Assembly: GCF_030730925.1 (NCBI RefSeq)
Contig: NZ_JAVAMB010000008.1
Coordinates: 1-64,000 of the forward strand
Length of the DNA stretch: 64,000 nucleotides
Reading direction: 5' to 3'
DNA from: Flavobacterium sp. DG2-3
GTDB lineage: Bacteria > Bacteroidota > Bacteroidia > Flavobacteriales > Flavobacteriaceae
Made by a program: the position numbers and the translations under genes. Positions 44,136 through 51,604 of this stretch are shown here, in pieces (position 1 is the stretch's first letter; every line of letters begins with the position of its first letter). The notes beneath the pieces are model-generated. The model worked only from the letters and a program-made list of their open reading frames with translations. It did not search any database and had not been told where the DNA came from.

Positions 44136-44864
44136 ATGAAACTAATCAAACTCGATGCCATAGATTCTACAAATGACTTCTTAAAATCGTTGGCAAGTCA
44201 AGATGAACTGGAGAATTTTACAGTCGTAACAGCTGAAAATCAGACAAAAGGGAAGGGGCAAGTAGGAGGCGTATGGAAGTCTGAAGCGGGTAAGAACTTA
44301 ACTATGAGTGTGTTGGTGAAAGATTTTCTCTTTAGCAACGAAGAAGTTTTCAACTTGAGTGTTGCGGTTTCTCTTGCAGTTTCAGAAAGCTTAAAATCTT
44401 TAAATATTCCTGATATCTGCATAAAATGGCCAAACGACATTCTGTCATACAATAAGAAATTAGTTGGCATATTAATCGAAAATACCATAAAAAGCGATGG
44501 CAGAATCGTGTCAGTTGCTGGAATCGGAATCAATGTCAATCAAACCGATTTTGGTGAATTGCCCAATGCTTCTTCTTTGGCAGTAATTGCGGGTAAAACT
44601 TTCGATAAAGAAGAACTTACTATTTTAATTGTCGAAAAACTAAAAGAAAAGATCGCGTTATGGAAAACCGAATCGCAGATTTTTTGGGACGATTACTTTA
44701 ATTCGTTATTCAAAAAAGGCATTCCCACAGCCTTTAGAGATAATGACAACAATGATTTTATGGGAATCATTCAAGGGGTTTCTAAAGTTGGCAAATTGCA
44801 AGTTTTGTTAGAAGACGACTCTGTTGCTGAATTTGAAATAAAAGAAGTGAAGATGCTTTATTAA
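44136..44864 (+). CDS. birA: Biotin--[acetyl-CoA-carboxylase] ligase
   Basis: 242 aa, group I enzyme: it lacks the N-terminal helix-turn-helix of E. coli BirA, so it attaches biotin but should not repress transcription. Motifs: DSTNDFLK, GKGQVGGVW (39-47, the biotinyl-AMP loop with one Arg replaced), and KWPNDILSYNKKLVGILIE (97-115). Single gene divergent from rsfS. Confidence 0.92.
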   Translation: MKLIKLDAIDSTNDFLKSLASQDELENFTVVTAENQTKGKGQVGGVWKSEAGKNLTMSVLVKDFLFSNEEVFNLSVAVSLAVSESLKSLNIPDICIKWPNDILSYNKKLVGILIENTIKSDGRIVSVAGIGINVNQTDFGELPNASSLAVIAGKTFDKEELTILIVEKLKEKIALWKTESQIFWDDYFNSLFKKGIPTAFRDNDNNDFMGIIQGVSKVGKLQVLLEDDSVAEFEIKEVKMLY

Positions 44865-44871
44865 AGGTTCT

Positions 44872-45092
44872 AAGGTTCTGAGTTGCTAAGCTTCTAAGTT
44901 TTTTTGCCGCGAAGTCACTAAGTCCCTAAGTTTTCTTTTTTAATTTAAAAATAAATAGAATCTAACTTAATCTGCTCAGATCAATTAAATCTGCGTGAAA
45001 CAAAAAAAACTTTGCGACTCTGCGCCTTTGCGAGAAATTTTCGGCTCCAATTTTAAAAAAAAACTTCGTGCCTTAGTGTCTTCGTGGCAAAA
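44872..45092. repeat. Imperfect palindrome of 'ctaag/cgaag' words
   Basis: 44901-44935 (TTTTGCCGCGAAGTCACTAA onward) pairs with 45060-45092 (ending TCTTCGTGGCAAAA) with several mismatches. Between them lie CTGCGTGAAACAAA and CTTTGCGACTCTGCGCC words. It fills the gap between birA and the SRPBCC gene; no gene. Confidence 0.6.
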
Positions 45093-45095
45093 CCC

Positions 45096-45127
45096 AAAAA
45101 AAATGCCCAGCAAAAGCCAGGCATTTA
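45096..45127 (-). terminator. Terminator of the SRPBCC gene
   Basis: On the minus strand AAATGCCTGGC pairs with GCTGGGCATTT around TTTT (two mismatches) and is followed by a T-rich run. It lies ~30 bases after the stop. Confidence 0.65.
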
Positions 45128-45154
45128 TAATTCAAAATTAATAATTCATCATTA

Positions 45155-45547
45155 TTAAAGTTTGTTCATATTGTTTGCTAAAGTTTCAATAAACTTACTG
45201 ATTGGACCTTTAACCATCATCGCCATCATAGCGTTAAATTCGCCTTCAAAAAACAATTGAACAGCACTTTCAGAATCTGAAACACTGTCAATGTTTGAAG
45301 TTAGCGTAAACGGAAGTTTATCACTCGCAGCACCCAAAACAATTTTGTTTGGCGCAACTTTATCTTTCATTTTTAATTTGATTTCCGGCATCCCTTTCAA
45401 TCCAAAAATAAAAGCGTCTTCGCCAGTCACTTCAAATTTAGCGATATTGTCTGGCATTAATTTTTCGAAATTCTTTACGTCAGTCAGTTGGTCAAACAAA
45501 TCCTGAGCCGATTTCTGAACTGTAACTTTTGGACTTTCTAAGTTCAT
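45155..45547 (-). CDS. SRPBCC-family protein
   Basis: 130 aa from the ATG at 45547 (MNLESPKVTV); the in-frame ATG 15 codons earlier lies in a repeat and adds a Lys/Arg run. The START/Bet v1-like helix-grip fold is suggested by KSAQDLFDQLTDVKNFEKLM at the start and by the C-terminal helix PISKFIETLANNMNKL. Such proteins bind lipids or other hydrophobic ligands. Downstream of pyrE on the same strand, separated by 230 bases of repeats. Function unknown. Confidence 0.75.
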   Translation of the reverse strand: MNLESPKVTVQKSAQDLFDQLTDVKNFEKLMPDNIAKFEVTGEDAFIFGLKGMPEIKLKMKDKVAPNKIVLGAASDKLPFTLTSNIDSVSDSESAVQLFFEGEFNAMMAMMVKGPISKFIETLANNMNKL

Positions 45548-45574
45548 ATTGTTTTGTTTTTTATTTTTTTTTCT

Positions 45575-45707
45575 TAACCGCAAAGCGCGCAAAGTTTTTT
45601 TTAAATATACGAGATTTTATAAAAACGCAAAGGTCGCAAAGCTGGAAGTTTAATAAAATTCCAATTTAAATCCCAAATTCCAAAAATCTCTTCGCATAGA
45701 AGAGAAA
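45575..45707. repeat. Dispersed 'gcaaag' and 'aaattcca' words
   Basis: AACCGCAAAGCGCGCAAAG and ACGCAAAGGTCGCAAAG, followed by AATTCCAATTTAAATCCCAA. These are the same word families as in the thr operon gap and at 53905-54022. No gene. Confidence 0.5.
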
Positions 45708-45777
45708 TCTAAAATCTAAAATCTAAAATCTAAAATCTAAAATCTAAAATCAGAAATCTAAAATCAGAAATCTAAAA
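45708..45777 (-). repeat. Ten 7-bp tandem repeats abutting the pyrE stop
   Basis: Exactly ten units of TCTAAAA on the plus strand, two of them the variant TCAGAAA (units 7 and 9). The block ends at 45777 and the pyrE stop codon occupies 45778-45780. In the pyrE sense each unit reads TTTTAGA or TTTCTGA. A slippage-prone microsatellite. Confidence 0.95.
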
Positions 45778-46425
45778 TTATTCCCCTTGCCCCCAAGTAG
45801 ACGGACTCTCGTTCCATTCTAAAAGAGTAGACTGTTGGTCTTCTGTGATATATTGTTTTTGAACCGCTAAATCTAACAAGTTTTCGTAATTGCTTAAAGT
45901 GAATAAATCAATATTAGCTTCTTTGAAATTTTCTTCAGTAACACCAAAGCCGTATGTAAAAATCGCTGCCATACCTTTAATATTAGCACCTTCGCTTCTT
46001 AAAGCTTCCACAGCCATCAAACTGCTTTTTCCAGTACTGATCAAATCTTCAACAACCACAACATTTTGACCTTTTTGTAAAAAACCTTCTACTTGGTTTT
46101 GTCTACCGTGTTTTTTTGGTTCTGGACGCACGTATACGAACGGAAGGCCTAAACTTTCGGCAACCAAAATACCAACACCAATGGCTCCAGTAGCAACACC
46201 AGCAATCACATCAGGTTTTCCAAATTGTTTCTCAATGTTTTTAGCAAATTCATCACGAACATAGTTTCTAATGCTCGGAAATGAAAGAATTAACCTATTA
46301 TCGCAATAAATAGGAGATTTCCAACCAGAAGCCCATGTAAAAGGATTTTCGGGATTCAATTTAATTGCATTTATTTGCAAAAGCAATTCGGCTGTTTTTT
46401 CGGCAGTATCTTTATTAAAAATCAT
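45778..46425 (-). CDS. pyrE: Orotate phosphoribosyltransferase
   Basis: 215 aa from the ATG at 46425 (MIFNKDTAEKTAELL). An ATG 11 codons upstream lies beyond the promoter and inside the NUDIX gene, so it is rejected. Converts orotate and PRPP to orotidine 5'-phosphate in pyrimidine synthesis. PRPP loop VVVVEDLISTGKSS at 122-135; substrate loop VRPEPKKHGRQNQVEG at 99-114. Divergent from the NUDIX gene with only 7 bases between starts; the promoter is very close (see 46430-46459). Confidence 0.95.
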   Translation of the reverse strand: MIFNKDTAEKTAELLLQINAIKLNPENPFTWASGWKSPIYCDNRLILSFPSIRNYVRDEFAKNIEKQFGKPDVIAGVATGAIGVGILVAESLGLPFVYVRPEPKKHGRQNQVEGFLQKGQNVVVVEDLISTGKSSLMAVEALRSEGANIKGMAAIFTYGFGVTEENFKEANIDLFTLSNYENLLDLAVQKQYITEDQQSTLLEWNESPSTWGQGE

Positions 46426-46429
46426 AGTA

Positions 46430-46459
46430 CAAATGTATAAAGTTTTTGTAAACGACAAA
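46430..46459 (-). promoter_or_regulatory. pyrE promoter overlapping the NUDIX start codon
   Basis: On the minus strand TTTG (46459-46456), an 18-base spacer and TACATTTG (46437-46430) match the Bacteroidota -33/-7 consensus exactly. The pyrE ATG begins four bases after the -7 element, which predicts a leaderless or nearly leaderless mRNA. The NUDIX ATG (46433-46435) is inside the -7 element. Confidence 0.75.
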
Positions 46460-47083
46460 CCACTTTTTTTGACAAATGAAATCTCTAAGGAAACAGATTT
46501 CCAATTGTTCTTGTTGGAGAGTATTGATGTAGAACAGCTTATAATTAAAATTTTTCAAAATAAAATTCAAAAAGCCATTCTATATCATCCCGACGAAAGT
46601 GTCATGATGAAAACCCTTAAAGCCAAAATTCCCGTAAACAAAGCGGGCGGAGGCTTGGTATATAATAAGAAAGGCGAGGTTTTATTTATCTTCAGAAACG
46701 GAAAATGGGATCTTCCAAAAGGCGGAATCGAGAAAGGTGAAGAAATAGAAGACACCGCCATGCGTGAAGTAGAAGAGGAGACAGGAGTTGGACAACTTAG
46801 AATTGTCAAAAAACTCGAAAAAACCTATCACATTTTTAAACGTAACGGAAAATATAAACTTAAAATAACCCATTGGTTCGAAATGTTCTCCGATTTTGAA
46901 GGAATTCCACACGGACAAGCCGAAGAAGGCATCGAAAAAGTAGAATGGCTGAATCCTGAACAAATAAAAGAAGCACTTAAAAACTCCTACGAAAACATTA
47001 AATTATTGTTTGAGGAGAAAACTCCAACAGAAAAAATCGAACCGCCTGTTGCTTATCGATCGGCTCCAAATTCGAATAATTAA
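46433..47083 (+). CDS. NUDIX hydrolase
   Basis: 216 aa. NUDIX enzymes cleave nucleoside diphosphates linked to another group. The box G-x5-E-x7-R-E-U-x-E-E-x-G-U is complete at 97-120 (GGIEKGEEIEDTAMREVEEE then TGVG). An N-terminal ~65-residue extension (MYKVFVNDKPLFLTNEI) precedes it. Substrate unknown. The start codon overlaps the pyrE promoter, so expression of the two genes may interfere. Confidence 0.9.
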   Translation: MYKVFVNDKPLFLTNEISKETDFQLFLLESIDVEQLIIKIFQNKIQKAILYHPDESVMMKTLKAKIPVNKAGGGLVYNKKGEVLFIFRNGKWDLPKGGIEKGEEIEDTAMREVEEETGVGQLRIVKKLEKTYHIFKRNGKYKLKITHWFEMFSDFEGIPHGQAEEGIEKVEWLNPEQIKEALKNSYENIKLLFEEKTPTEKIEPPVAYRSAPNSNN

Positions 47084-47452
47084 GCTATTTCTAAAGGTTA
47101 AATTGGAATTTGGAATTTAAAAATTGAAATTTTAGTAATTTGGGCGTGCCACCATCCCGATAAGAGGGCAAATATAGCATGCGCATATACGCCCTCTTAT
47201 CGGGATGCTGTCGGGCTTTCGCTGCTACTTCGGTAGCTTTAGCTCTATCCCTCACGCAGAGCTACACTTTGTCTTTAAATTTTGTTTCAGGTTTAAGCTT
47301 CAAGTTTTTTTTGCTAGCGCTAACGGGGGGGTATAAAATAATTACGTTTATTATTGATGTTATTACGGAAGCCCATAATTTTTATGTTTATAAGTTTTTT
47401 CTTTGTTTTTGATTTATTAATGTATTTTCGTAGGAAAATAAATAGCATTGAT
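47084..47452. other. Gap with a hairpin repeat element
   Basis: 369 bases without a convincing gene. It contains GGAATTT words (47102-47125), the hairpin element at 47140-47250, and GCTAGCGCTAACGGG (47314-47328), which nearly matches the GCTAGCGCTAGCGGG beside the cassette-like repeat at 2389-2403. Confidence 0.5.
47140..47250. repeat. Dispersed repeat with a perfect 16-bp hairpin
   Basis: ATCCCGATAAGAGGGC (47154-47169) pairs exactly with 47191-47206, with GCATGCGCAT in the loop. Flanking words GGGCGTGCCACC and GTCGGGCTTTCGCTGCTAC followed by TCCCTCACGC resemble an element I remember as common between flavobacterial genes. Not coding. Confidence 0.65.
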
Positions 47453-48805
47453 ATGATTAGATTAACAAAACTGGTTAAAAGCGTATTGCTCTTAGCTTTA
47501 GTGCTTCTTATGACGAATTGCGCACCAAATGAAGCAGAAGAGAGCTCAAATGTTCAAGCTGTGGATGAAGCAAAAAATTGGTACAATATTCATAAAGAAG
47601 AATTTGATTCGCCTATTTTAGAATATGTAAGTGATTTAAAATGGGAGAATGCAATAATCTCGAATGGTACTGATGGAGTAGTAATCGAAGTACCATTTAC
47701 GCTAACTGACAATTTGCAAACTTCAAATGGCAAAGGAAATCTGTACAATGACCATCATCGTTTTGTATTTATAAAAGAAGGGCAGCAAAAGTTCAAAACC
47801 TATTATGTTCAAATATTTACTGATAATAAGAATTCTAGTATTTTAGATAAAAGTTACAATTATTACGCCGTGAAAGAAAATTATAATGGTAAGGTCTTTG
47901 TTCAAGATTTAATAAGTAATAAAACGAATGTTCTTGAATTTAAAAATGGTGAGCAATCTACACTATCATCGACATCTAAATGGCGTGAAGAAGCTGTTAG
48001 CTGTACTTTTTTGGGCTACTGGGAGCCTGACGGAAGTTTTAGTCCTATAAAAGTGATGTATTGCGATGGAGGCGGTTATGATGATGGAGAACCCTATCCT
48101 ACGTATGGTGGAGGTGGAGGTGGAGGTACCTCAAGTCCATCTCCAAAACCAGTTGCACCACAAATTATTAATAATCTTACAGGAAAAGCAAAGTGTCTAA
48201 ATAGTTTATTGAGTAGCAGCGGAAACAATTTTGTACAAAATATATTTAATCAATTTGCTGGAAAATCAGAATTTAATATTCAAATTGTTTCACTTCCGAA
48301 TGTTTATTCATCAACCAATCAAGAAGTAAATGGAACTACAGGGTTTGATAAGGTGAATAGTCTTATAACTATAGAAATAAGTACAAATAGATTGGATGGA
48401 CTTGCAGCTTTAGAATCCGCTAGGATTATCCTGCACGAATACATACACGCAGATATTTATCGAAAGTTAAATACGACAAATTCTAATGATATTGATGCAA
48501 GTAATTTTAAACAAGTTTTTGAAACTTACGAAAATCAGCATAATGCAATGGCGCAGGTCTATCTTAGTAGTATGAAAGATGCTTTAAAATCATTTCATAA
48601 AACAGTTTTAAGTGCTGATTATAACAAATATACTAATTATTATGGAGAAGAGCCAAGCGATGCCTTCTATGAGGCCATGGCTTGGGGAGGTTTAAAGGAT
48701 AGTAGTGTAAAGGCTTGGACGGATTTGCCTGAAGACAAAAAAGCTTCGATTAATTCGTTGGCAAGTAGAGTGCCTATTTTAGGTAAATCTGTTCCTTGTC
48801 CATAA
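47453..48805 (+). CDS. Modular lipoprotein with HEYIH metallopeptidase-like domain
   Basis: 450 aa from the ATG at 47453 (MIRLTKLVKSVLLLALV); an ATG at 47354 would put 33 odd residues before the signal peptide. The lipobox LLMTNC gives lipidation at Cys20. N-terminal domain about 30-190, then CDGGGYDDGEPYPTY and a Gly7 run plus SPSPKP as a flexible linker, then a different C-terminal domain with LHEYIHADIY, an HExxH zinc site. The layout (export signal, conserved-looking front, Gly/Pro linker, separate enzymatic end) resembles polymorphic effectors. Function unknown. A small secreted protein is encoded 69 bases downstream. Confidence 0.65.
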   Translation: MIRLTKLVKSVLLLALVLLMTNCAPNEAEESSNVQAVDEAKNWYNIHKEEFDSPILEYVSDLKWENAIISNGTDGVVIEVPFTLTDNLQTSNGKGNLYNDHHRFVFIKEGQQKFKTYYVQIFTDNKNSSILDKSYNYYAVKENYNGKVFVQDLISNKTNVLEFKNGEQSTLSSTSKWREEAVSCTFLGYWEPDGSFSPIKVMYCDGGGYDDGEPYPTYGGGGGGGTSSPSPKPVAPQIINNLTGKAKCLNSLLSSSGNNFVQNIFNQFAGKSEFNIQIVSLPNVYSSTNQEVNGTTGFDKVNSLITIEISTNRLDGLAALESARIILHEYIHADIYRKLNTTNSNDIDASNFKQVFETYENQHNAMAQVYLSSMKDALKSFHKTVLSADYNKYTNYYGEEPSDAFYEAMAWGGLKDSSVKAWTDLPEDKKASINSLASRVPILGKSVPCP

Positions 48806-48874
48806 AGTGTAAAATAATAGTACTTTTGTATATTAGACAACAAAATTCAATTACATATTTTTTAAAATCGAGTT

Positions 48875-49270
48875 ATGAAAAAATATATATATTTATATGC
48901 GGCATTCTTATTGGGATTCAGTTTATATGCTCAAGAAAAATCGAATGGCACATTTTTTTTTAAATTAGATGATTCATACATTGTCGAATCCAAAACGAGT
49001 CCAAATAAGTTTTTATTAAAAGATAAAAATGAAGATGAAGTATTTTATTTTAAAGGAGTAGAAATTTTAAATGACTTAAACCCGAAAGAAGTGCTTTGTC
49101 TTAAAGATTTTGTAAGAACTTCAAAATACTATAATAAAAACAAAAAGAACAAATTGAATAACTCTGAACTGGTAAACTTTTTTAGTAACTCTACGGTTTA
49201 CCTAGTTAAAAGGAAAAATGATAAAACAGAGTTTATTAAAGTGAATCCGATTGTTGAAATTTATGATTAG
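48875..49270 (+). CDS. Small secreted protein, unknown function
   Basis: 131 aa. MKKYIYLYAAFLLGFSLYAQ is a signal peptide. The mature ~110 residues are Lys- and Asn-rich with no family that I recognise. It follows the modular lipoprotein gene after 69 bases, is followed by a terminator, and may form a two-gene unit with it. Partner or immunity protein is a guess from position only. Confidence 0.6.
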   Translation: MKKYIYLYAAFLLGFSLYAQEKSNGTFFFKLDDSYIVESKTSPNKFLLKDKNEDEVFYFKGVEILNDLNPKEVLCLKDFVRTSKYYNKNKKNKLNNSELVNFFSNSTVYLVKRKNDKTEFIKVNPIVEIYD

Positions 49271-49289
49271 ATTGTTTGTTTAAAATTTC

Positions 49290-49319
49290 AAACCTCGAAA
49301 TTATTTTTCGAGGTTTTTT
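49290..49319 (+). terminator. Terminator of the accessory pair
   Basis: AAACCTCGAAA pairs with TTTTCGAGGTTT around a short AT loop and is followed by T residues, 20 bases after the stop of the 131-aa gene. Confidence 0.85.
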
Positions 49320-49386
49320 ATTTTAGACTATGCCTAGCCCTTAAATAGCGATACACAAAAAAACATCGTTATGGCAAATCTAGCTC

Positions 49387-49419
49387 AACTTTGTCAAAGT
49401 TTAAAACTTTGACAAAGTT
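49387..49419. repeat. 33-bp near-perfect palindrome
   Basis: AACTTTGTCAAAGTTT and its exact reverse complement are separated by one base. Nearly the same stem serves as terminator at 17383-17416. Confidence 0.85.
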
Positions 49420-49483
49420 CTATACGCACAGCTTTGCGACCTCAGCGTTTTCTTCAACTCAATCAAAAGAATAAAAACTTTGC

Positions 49484-49501
49484 TCCCGATAGCTATCGGG
49501 A
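49484..49501. repeat. 18-bp perfect palindrome
   Basis: TCCCGATAGCTATCGGGA is fully self-complementary. It lies 16 bases after the stop of the M14 gene (minus strand) and is part of the flavobacterial 'cccgatagctatcggg' word family. Confidence 0.85.
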
Positions 49502-49516
49502 TTGCGTTAAAAAAAA

Positions 49517-51244
49517 TCAAAGCACTCGATAAACAGGATACTGCATATGCGCTTTTTCATAATGAACAGAATTCTTATAAATCCAATTTAACTGCGCTTC
49601 AGGATTTTTAGCAAATTCGCGGTCGTTTTGTTTTTTGGCTTCCAATTCTGCTTTTAAAGCTGGATTTTCTTTTAAGATTTTTGCGGCTGAATCTTCAAAA
49701 ACATAATCAGAATAATGTTCTTTTTGCTGTAAAATGGCATCGAAGAAATTCCAGTTGAAGAATGAATCAACGCCTTCTGGTTCAAAAGCTTCTAAAAGAT
49801 ATTTTACACCTTTTTGGTTTGTTGGAACGTAGTAATCTCCTTTAGCGAAATTCATTTTTACTATTTTAGAAGTTACGGTTGTATTTCGATGCAAATAATG
49901 TCCTTCGTAAGCTAACGGAACGGTTTTAAAATCAACAATTCTGTAGCTTTCAACCTCAGCAATAGTATCATTCTTAAATTGGCGGAAAGTAATATTATTG
50001 TTCTTTAAAAGTTCAATAATATTCCAATAACCACGCGGAATAATATAAGCAGACGGAATAACAACGTCTTTTACCGATTTAAATTCTTTGATATACGGAA
50101 CGTCTTTTTTATACGGTTTGCTTCTGTCATAATACAAGCGATCGCCCGTTGTCGCATCACTTTTTTTGTAACCCGCTTCGTAACCTAAAAACGTAAATTT
50201 GGTTGCTTTTGTGCTGTCCATTTCCCATTTTAAAGTGTATGATTTTTTAGGCTGATATTGCTCTAAATTCTTTACTCTTAAATCTTTTATCTTCAGATAA
50301 TTAGCATCGGTAAAATCCAAAGTCGATTTCATGTATTCGTAGGTTACTTTTACACGTTCAGCATATTTTTTCAGCATGTGCGTTTCGACCACAAAACCAA
50401 TCGTATTAAACAAAGAAGTATAACCCGTAGTATATCGCGGACTGTCGACAAACTGTCCAAAACCTTTATCTGGTGTATCTTTGAACGAATCCACATAAGG
50501 CGTCGTTTCTATTTTTTTGTTTTGAAGATCTTTCACCAAAGCGGGCATCATAACATCATTCATATAATCTCCCAAAAGCGTTCCCAGTTTATTGTGCTGT
50601 GTCATGATGTAAGTTAGTTTGTATTGATAATCAGAACCGTTGCTTACGTGATTATCGATAAAAACATCGGCGTTTATTTTCTGGAAAATCTCTACAAAAC
50701 TTTTGGTATTTCGCGTATCTGATTTCATTAAATCACGATTTAAATCATAGTTTCTCGCATTTCCTCTAAAACCGTAAACTTCTGGTCCGTCCTGATTGGC
50801 ACGCGTTGTTGAATTTCGGTTTAAAGCGCCACCAATATTGTAAACTGGAATGCAAACCAAAACGGTGTTTTTAGGTGCTTTCATTTTTCCAGTTGCCAAA
50901 TCTCTGTAGAATTGCATAGAAGCGTCGATTCCGTCAGGTTCTCCAGCGTGGATTCCGTTATTGACAAACAAAACGGCTTTGGTTTTCTGTATTTTATCAA
51001 AATCAAATTCCTTGTCAGGATTAAAAGTGACCATGTGTAAGGGTTCACCAGAATCTGTCAATCCCATTTCTTTTACCTGAATCGTTGGGAAATCATTTGC
51101 TAGCATTTTAAAATAACGAATGGTTTCGTAGTAATCTGCGGCTTGATTTCCGTTTCCTTTCTCAAAAAATGTATCGTATTTTTTATTGTTTTGAGCGAAA
51201 AGAGTGATTGTGAAAAGTGAAATGAAAATGGTGAGTTGTTTCAT
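49517..51244 (-). CDS. Secreted M14-family zinc carboxypeptidase
   Basis: 575 aa. MKQLTIFISLFTITLFAQ is a signal peptide. M14 zinc ligands: HAGE at 99-102 (H-x-x-E) and His199 in IDNHVSNGSDYQY. NYDLNRDLMK (165-174) holds the carboxylate-binding Asn-Arg pair. VVETHMLKKY later supplies the candidate catalytic Glu. The C-terminal half is an added beta-rich domain. Removes C-terminal residues from peptides; specificity unknown. Single gene. Confidence 0.85.
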   Translation of the reverse strand: MKQLTIFISLFTITLFAQNNKKYDTFFEKGNGNQAADYYETIRYFKMLANDFPTIQVKEMGLTDSGEPLHMVTFNPDKEFDFDKIQKTKAVLFVNNGIHAGEPDGIDASMQFYRDLATGKMKAPKNTVLVCIPVYNIGGALNRNSTTRANQDGPEVYGFRGNARNYDLNRDLMKSDTRNTKSFVEIFQKINADVFIDNHVSNGSDYQYKLTYIMTQHNKLGTLLGDYMNDVMMPALVKDLQNKKIETTPYVDSFKDTPDKGFGQFVDSPRYTTGYTSLFNTIGFVVETHMLKKYAERVKVTYEYMKSTLDFTDANYLKIKDLRVKNLEQYQPKKSYTLKWEMDSTKATKFTFLGYEAGYKKSDATTGDRLYYDRSKPYKKDVPYIKEFKSVKDVVIPSAYIIPRGYWNIIELLKNNNITFRQFKNDTIAEVESYRIVDFKTVPLAYEGHYLHRNTTVTSKIVKMNFAKGDYYVPTNQKGVKYLLEAFEPEGVDSFFNWNFFDAILQQKEHYSDYVFEDSAAKILKENPALKAELEAKKQNDREFAKNPEAQLNWIYKNSVHYEKAHMQYPVYRVL

Positions 51245-51332
51245 GGTTTTGGTTTTTTATGCGAACCAAATATAGGATTTTTGTTTCAAGTTTCAGGTTT
51301 CAAGTTGGATGTTAAATACTCTGTATTTAGTT

Positions 51333-51560
51333 TTTGTTTCACGCTCCCGTAGCTATAGGAATTAGAGATTTAAGCAGATAAATTTTGATTTTTTAAATCT
51401 ACGTCAAATGCAATCTTTGTTTTTCGTCTCCCGCAGATTTTGCAGATTTCGCGGATTTTTTTATTTAATATTTAGATTTGATCTGCTTGATCTGCAAAAT
51501 CTGCGAGAGCTAAATATTCGCGCCATCTGCTTAAATCTTTTTAAATCTGCGTGAAACAAA
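51333..51560. repeat. Nested palindrome with three perfect arm pairs
   Basis: TTTGTTTCACGC (51333-51344) pairs with 51549-51560; AGATTTAAGCAGAT (51366-51379) with 51525-51538; CGCAGATTTTGCAGAT (51432-51447) with 51490-51505. All are exact. It fills most of the 360-base gap between the M14 and helicase genes (51245-51604); no gene there. Confidence 0.9.
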
Positions 51561-51592
51561 AAATCAAACTGTACACTGCCAACTATTTTCTC

Positions 51593-51600
51593 TACTTTTG
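51593..51600 (+). promoter_or_regulatory. -7 element four bases before the helicase ATG
   Basis: TACTTTTG is a perfect TAnnTTTG, followed by CAAA and the ATG. No TTTG lies at -33. The spacing is the same as in pyrE and predicts a leaderless transcript. Confidence 0.6.
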
Positions 51601-51604
51601 CAAA

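Noticed and set aside
46426..46458. N-terminal extension of PyrE
   Set aside because: It would start upstream of the promoter and overlap the NUDIX coding sequence.
47179..47412. 77-codon open frame in the gap before the modular lipoprotein
   Set aside because: It runs through the hairpin repeat element and has no recognisable protein features.
51551..51604. N-terminal extension of the DEAD-box helicase
   Set aside because: It lies upstream of a perfect -7 element and partly within a palindrome arm.
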